6,519 bases of DNA from Candidatus Altarchaeales archaeon (GTDB taxonomy: Archaea > Altiarchaeota > Altiarchaeia > IMC4 > QMZM01). A model generated the notes under the pieces. The model ran no database searches. It saw nothing but the letters and a program-made list of their open reading frames with translations, and was not told the origin of the DNA. Position 1 is the stretch's first letter; every line of letters starts with the position of its first letter. A program made the translations under genes and the position numbers. The stretch lies in contig QMZG01000064.1 in assembly GCA_003663045.1 (NCBI GenBank), positions 1 through 6,519 of the forward strand. The letters run 5' to 3'. Positions 5,570 through 6,519 of this stretch are shown one piece after another.

Positions 5570-6519
5570 GGGGGAGGTGTTACTCCGTCAGGAGAGTAGA
5601 CATAATCTTCTATATGATTTGTTCCGTAGCCAATCGTATAGTATCCATGATCCCCTCTATGAATACCCCAGCTGTTTTTTATTATCCAACAGCCATTGCC
5701 GTCTCTACCAAGCACGCAGTTGGTCATATCGTCATCCCATCCGGAGAGGGTTACAGCATGACCATATCTACTTCCTGGCCATGGCATTACACAGACTGAA
5801 AGGGGACCATCACATATCAAAGCCTCCTTTATTTTATCTCTACTTCTGGAGACTTTGGCATAGCTACTTATTTTCCATAATCTCGAACTCCAACTACCAC
5901 ATCTCCTTGAGCAAGAGCAATCACTTGCTATGTATGGAAAACAGGCCTCATCACTTATCCCAGAACTTCGTATGTAGGCAAATGCTACCCATGGCCATCC
6001 ACCACTACAACTTCCACAAGAATTACAGCAAGTTGATACCAAATACTGCTCTGCAAGATTTGGATTCAAAGTAGGATTCCACTGTTCAACCTTATAGGTT
6101 CCTTCCATCGCTCCTACTGCTGAGAACGCCCAGCAGGATCCACAACTTCCTTGAGATCTCACCGGAGTCATAAAATTTTTTCCCTTCCAATTTTTCCAGT
6201 TAAATTTCTTGGGTAATTTACCCGTTGCTTTAAATTCATCACAAGGAGTAACATATTCTTTACACTCACAATGGGTATCTACTATTACACATTTCTCATC
6301 GGGATCATCACAGTAGCCGGCACAAGCATACGCATAACTCTCATTACATGGAAGATCTATTGTGGTAGTTGTTGAAGTGCTTGTAGTGCTGGTTGTTGGG
6401 AAGTCACAGTTATCTGTATAACATGTGCCTCCATGGCACGTCCAATCACAGTCTGAAGTACAGTGGGATGGTCCCATCTCCGGATCTTGACACCACTCAC
6501 AACCTGCAGCTATGCATTC
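5566..6519 (-). CDS. Secreted papain-family (C1A) cysteine protease, 5' end outside the window
   Basis: The frame is open to the right edge: 14 codons precede the ATG at 6477, which is probably internal, so numbering here is from that Met. Visible order: a Cys-rich region (to about residue 25), a Thr/Ser linker (28-39), a second Cys-rich stretch (44-79), then a papain catalytic domain (about 88-295). Key matches are QGSCGSCWAFS with oxyanion Gln109 and nucleophile Cys115, CSGGWPW (the structural CNGGYPW of papain), GHAVTLSGW with His240, and KNSWG with Asn268, followed by GYYTIGYG. All catalytic residues are present, so it should be active. I see no inhibitor I29-type propeptide next to the catalytic domain; the Cys-rich N-terminal part may do another job such as binding. 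No C-terminal anchor is present, and the protein ends in GVTPPP. It is the first visible gene of the operon. Likely targets are surface or foreign proteins, or its own operon partners; this is inferred. Confidence 0.9.
   Translation of the reverse strand, partial: ECIAAGCEWCQDPEMGPSHCTSDCDWTCHGGTCYTDNCDFPTTSTTSTSTTTTIDLPCNESYAYACAGYCDDPDEKCVIVDTHCECKEYVTPCDEFKATGKLPKKFNWKNWKGKNFMTPVRSQGSCGSCWAFSAVGAMEGTYKVEQWNPTLNPNLAEQYLVSTCCNSCGSCSGGWPWVAFAYIRSSGISDEACFPYIASDCSCSRRCGSWSSRLWKISSYAKVSRSRDKIKEALICDGPLSVCVMPWPGSRYGHAVTLSGWDDDMTNCVLGRDGNGCWIIKNSWGIHRGDHGYYTIGYGTNHIEDYVYSPDGVTPPP

Noticed and set aside
5577..6074. A 165-residue + strand open frame opposite the protease gene
   Set aside because: It lies antisense to a gene with an intact papain catalytic signature, and its translation has no domain, signal or coherent composition. 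It is a shadow frame.
6475..6477. ATG at 6477 as the true start of the protease
   Set aside because: The frame continues without a stop to the window edge with further Cys codons of the same style, and no signal peptide follows this Met, so it is almost certainly internal.
1..6519. tRNA, rRNA, CRISPR array, insertion sequence, attachment site
   Set aside because: Nothing in either strand resembled these: there is no transposase or integrase frame, terminal inverted repeats, regularly spaced repeats or cloverleaf.

Overview
The window reads as archaeal chromosome, most likely a DPANN-type lineage (Aenigmarchaeota, Woesearchaeota or similar) recovered from environmental DNA. The grounds are the protein styles: secreted and membrane proteins with long poly-Thr linkers, tandem Cys/Asp/Asn modules of the type C-G-D-x-I-C...C-P-E-D-C...C-D-P-D-C, PKD-like domains, and C-terminal anchors made almost only of Ile and Val. 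AT-rich TATA-like elements and a GGAGGTGA ribosome binding site fit archaea too, but would not by themselves exclude bacteria. The lineage is an inference.

Layout. A short + strand reading frame (2-112) is the C-terminal tail of a gene entering from the left. All the rest is one co-directional block of six genes on the - strand, transcribed right to left: a papain-family (C1A) cysteine protease cut by the right edge (5566-6519); a DUF333-headed, Cys-rich type I membrane protein (4647-5510); a 704-residue secreted protein with two PKD-like domains and a C-terminal transglutaminase-like domain (2526-4640); an Ig-like type I membrane protein whose stalk is paralogous to that of the DUF333 protein (1630-2508); a Cys-rich protein ending in a two-helix VirB2/TrbC-like pilin module (833-1651); and a second protein with the same pilin module, a poly-Thr linker and a Cys-rich tail (163-771). 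Gaps between genes are -22 to +61 bases, so this is very probably an operon. Repeats and AT-rich signals in the two widest gaps (5511-5565 and 772-832) may allow extra promoters or regulation.

All six products carry, or in the truncated first gene probably carried, a signal peptide. Every recognisable domain lies outside the membrane. No cytosolic enzyme or ATPase is visible. The cysteine content is extreme (24 in one mature protein, 39 in another), so the set appears to work as disulfide-stabilised surface proteins. My reading is a cell-surface assembly or appendage locus: two pilin-like subunits with Cys-rich heads on opposite ends, two Thr-stalked receptor- or scaffold-like anchored proteins, and two secreted thiol enzymes (a protease and a transglutaminase-like enzyme) that could trim, cross-link or attack targets. 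The combination is unfamiliar to me and is the main candidate for an undescribed system. No motor or channel component of a secretion machine lies inside the window, so that part is open.
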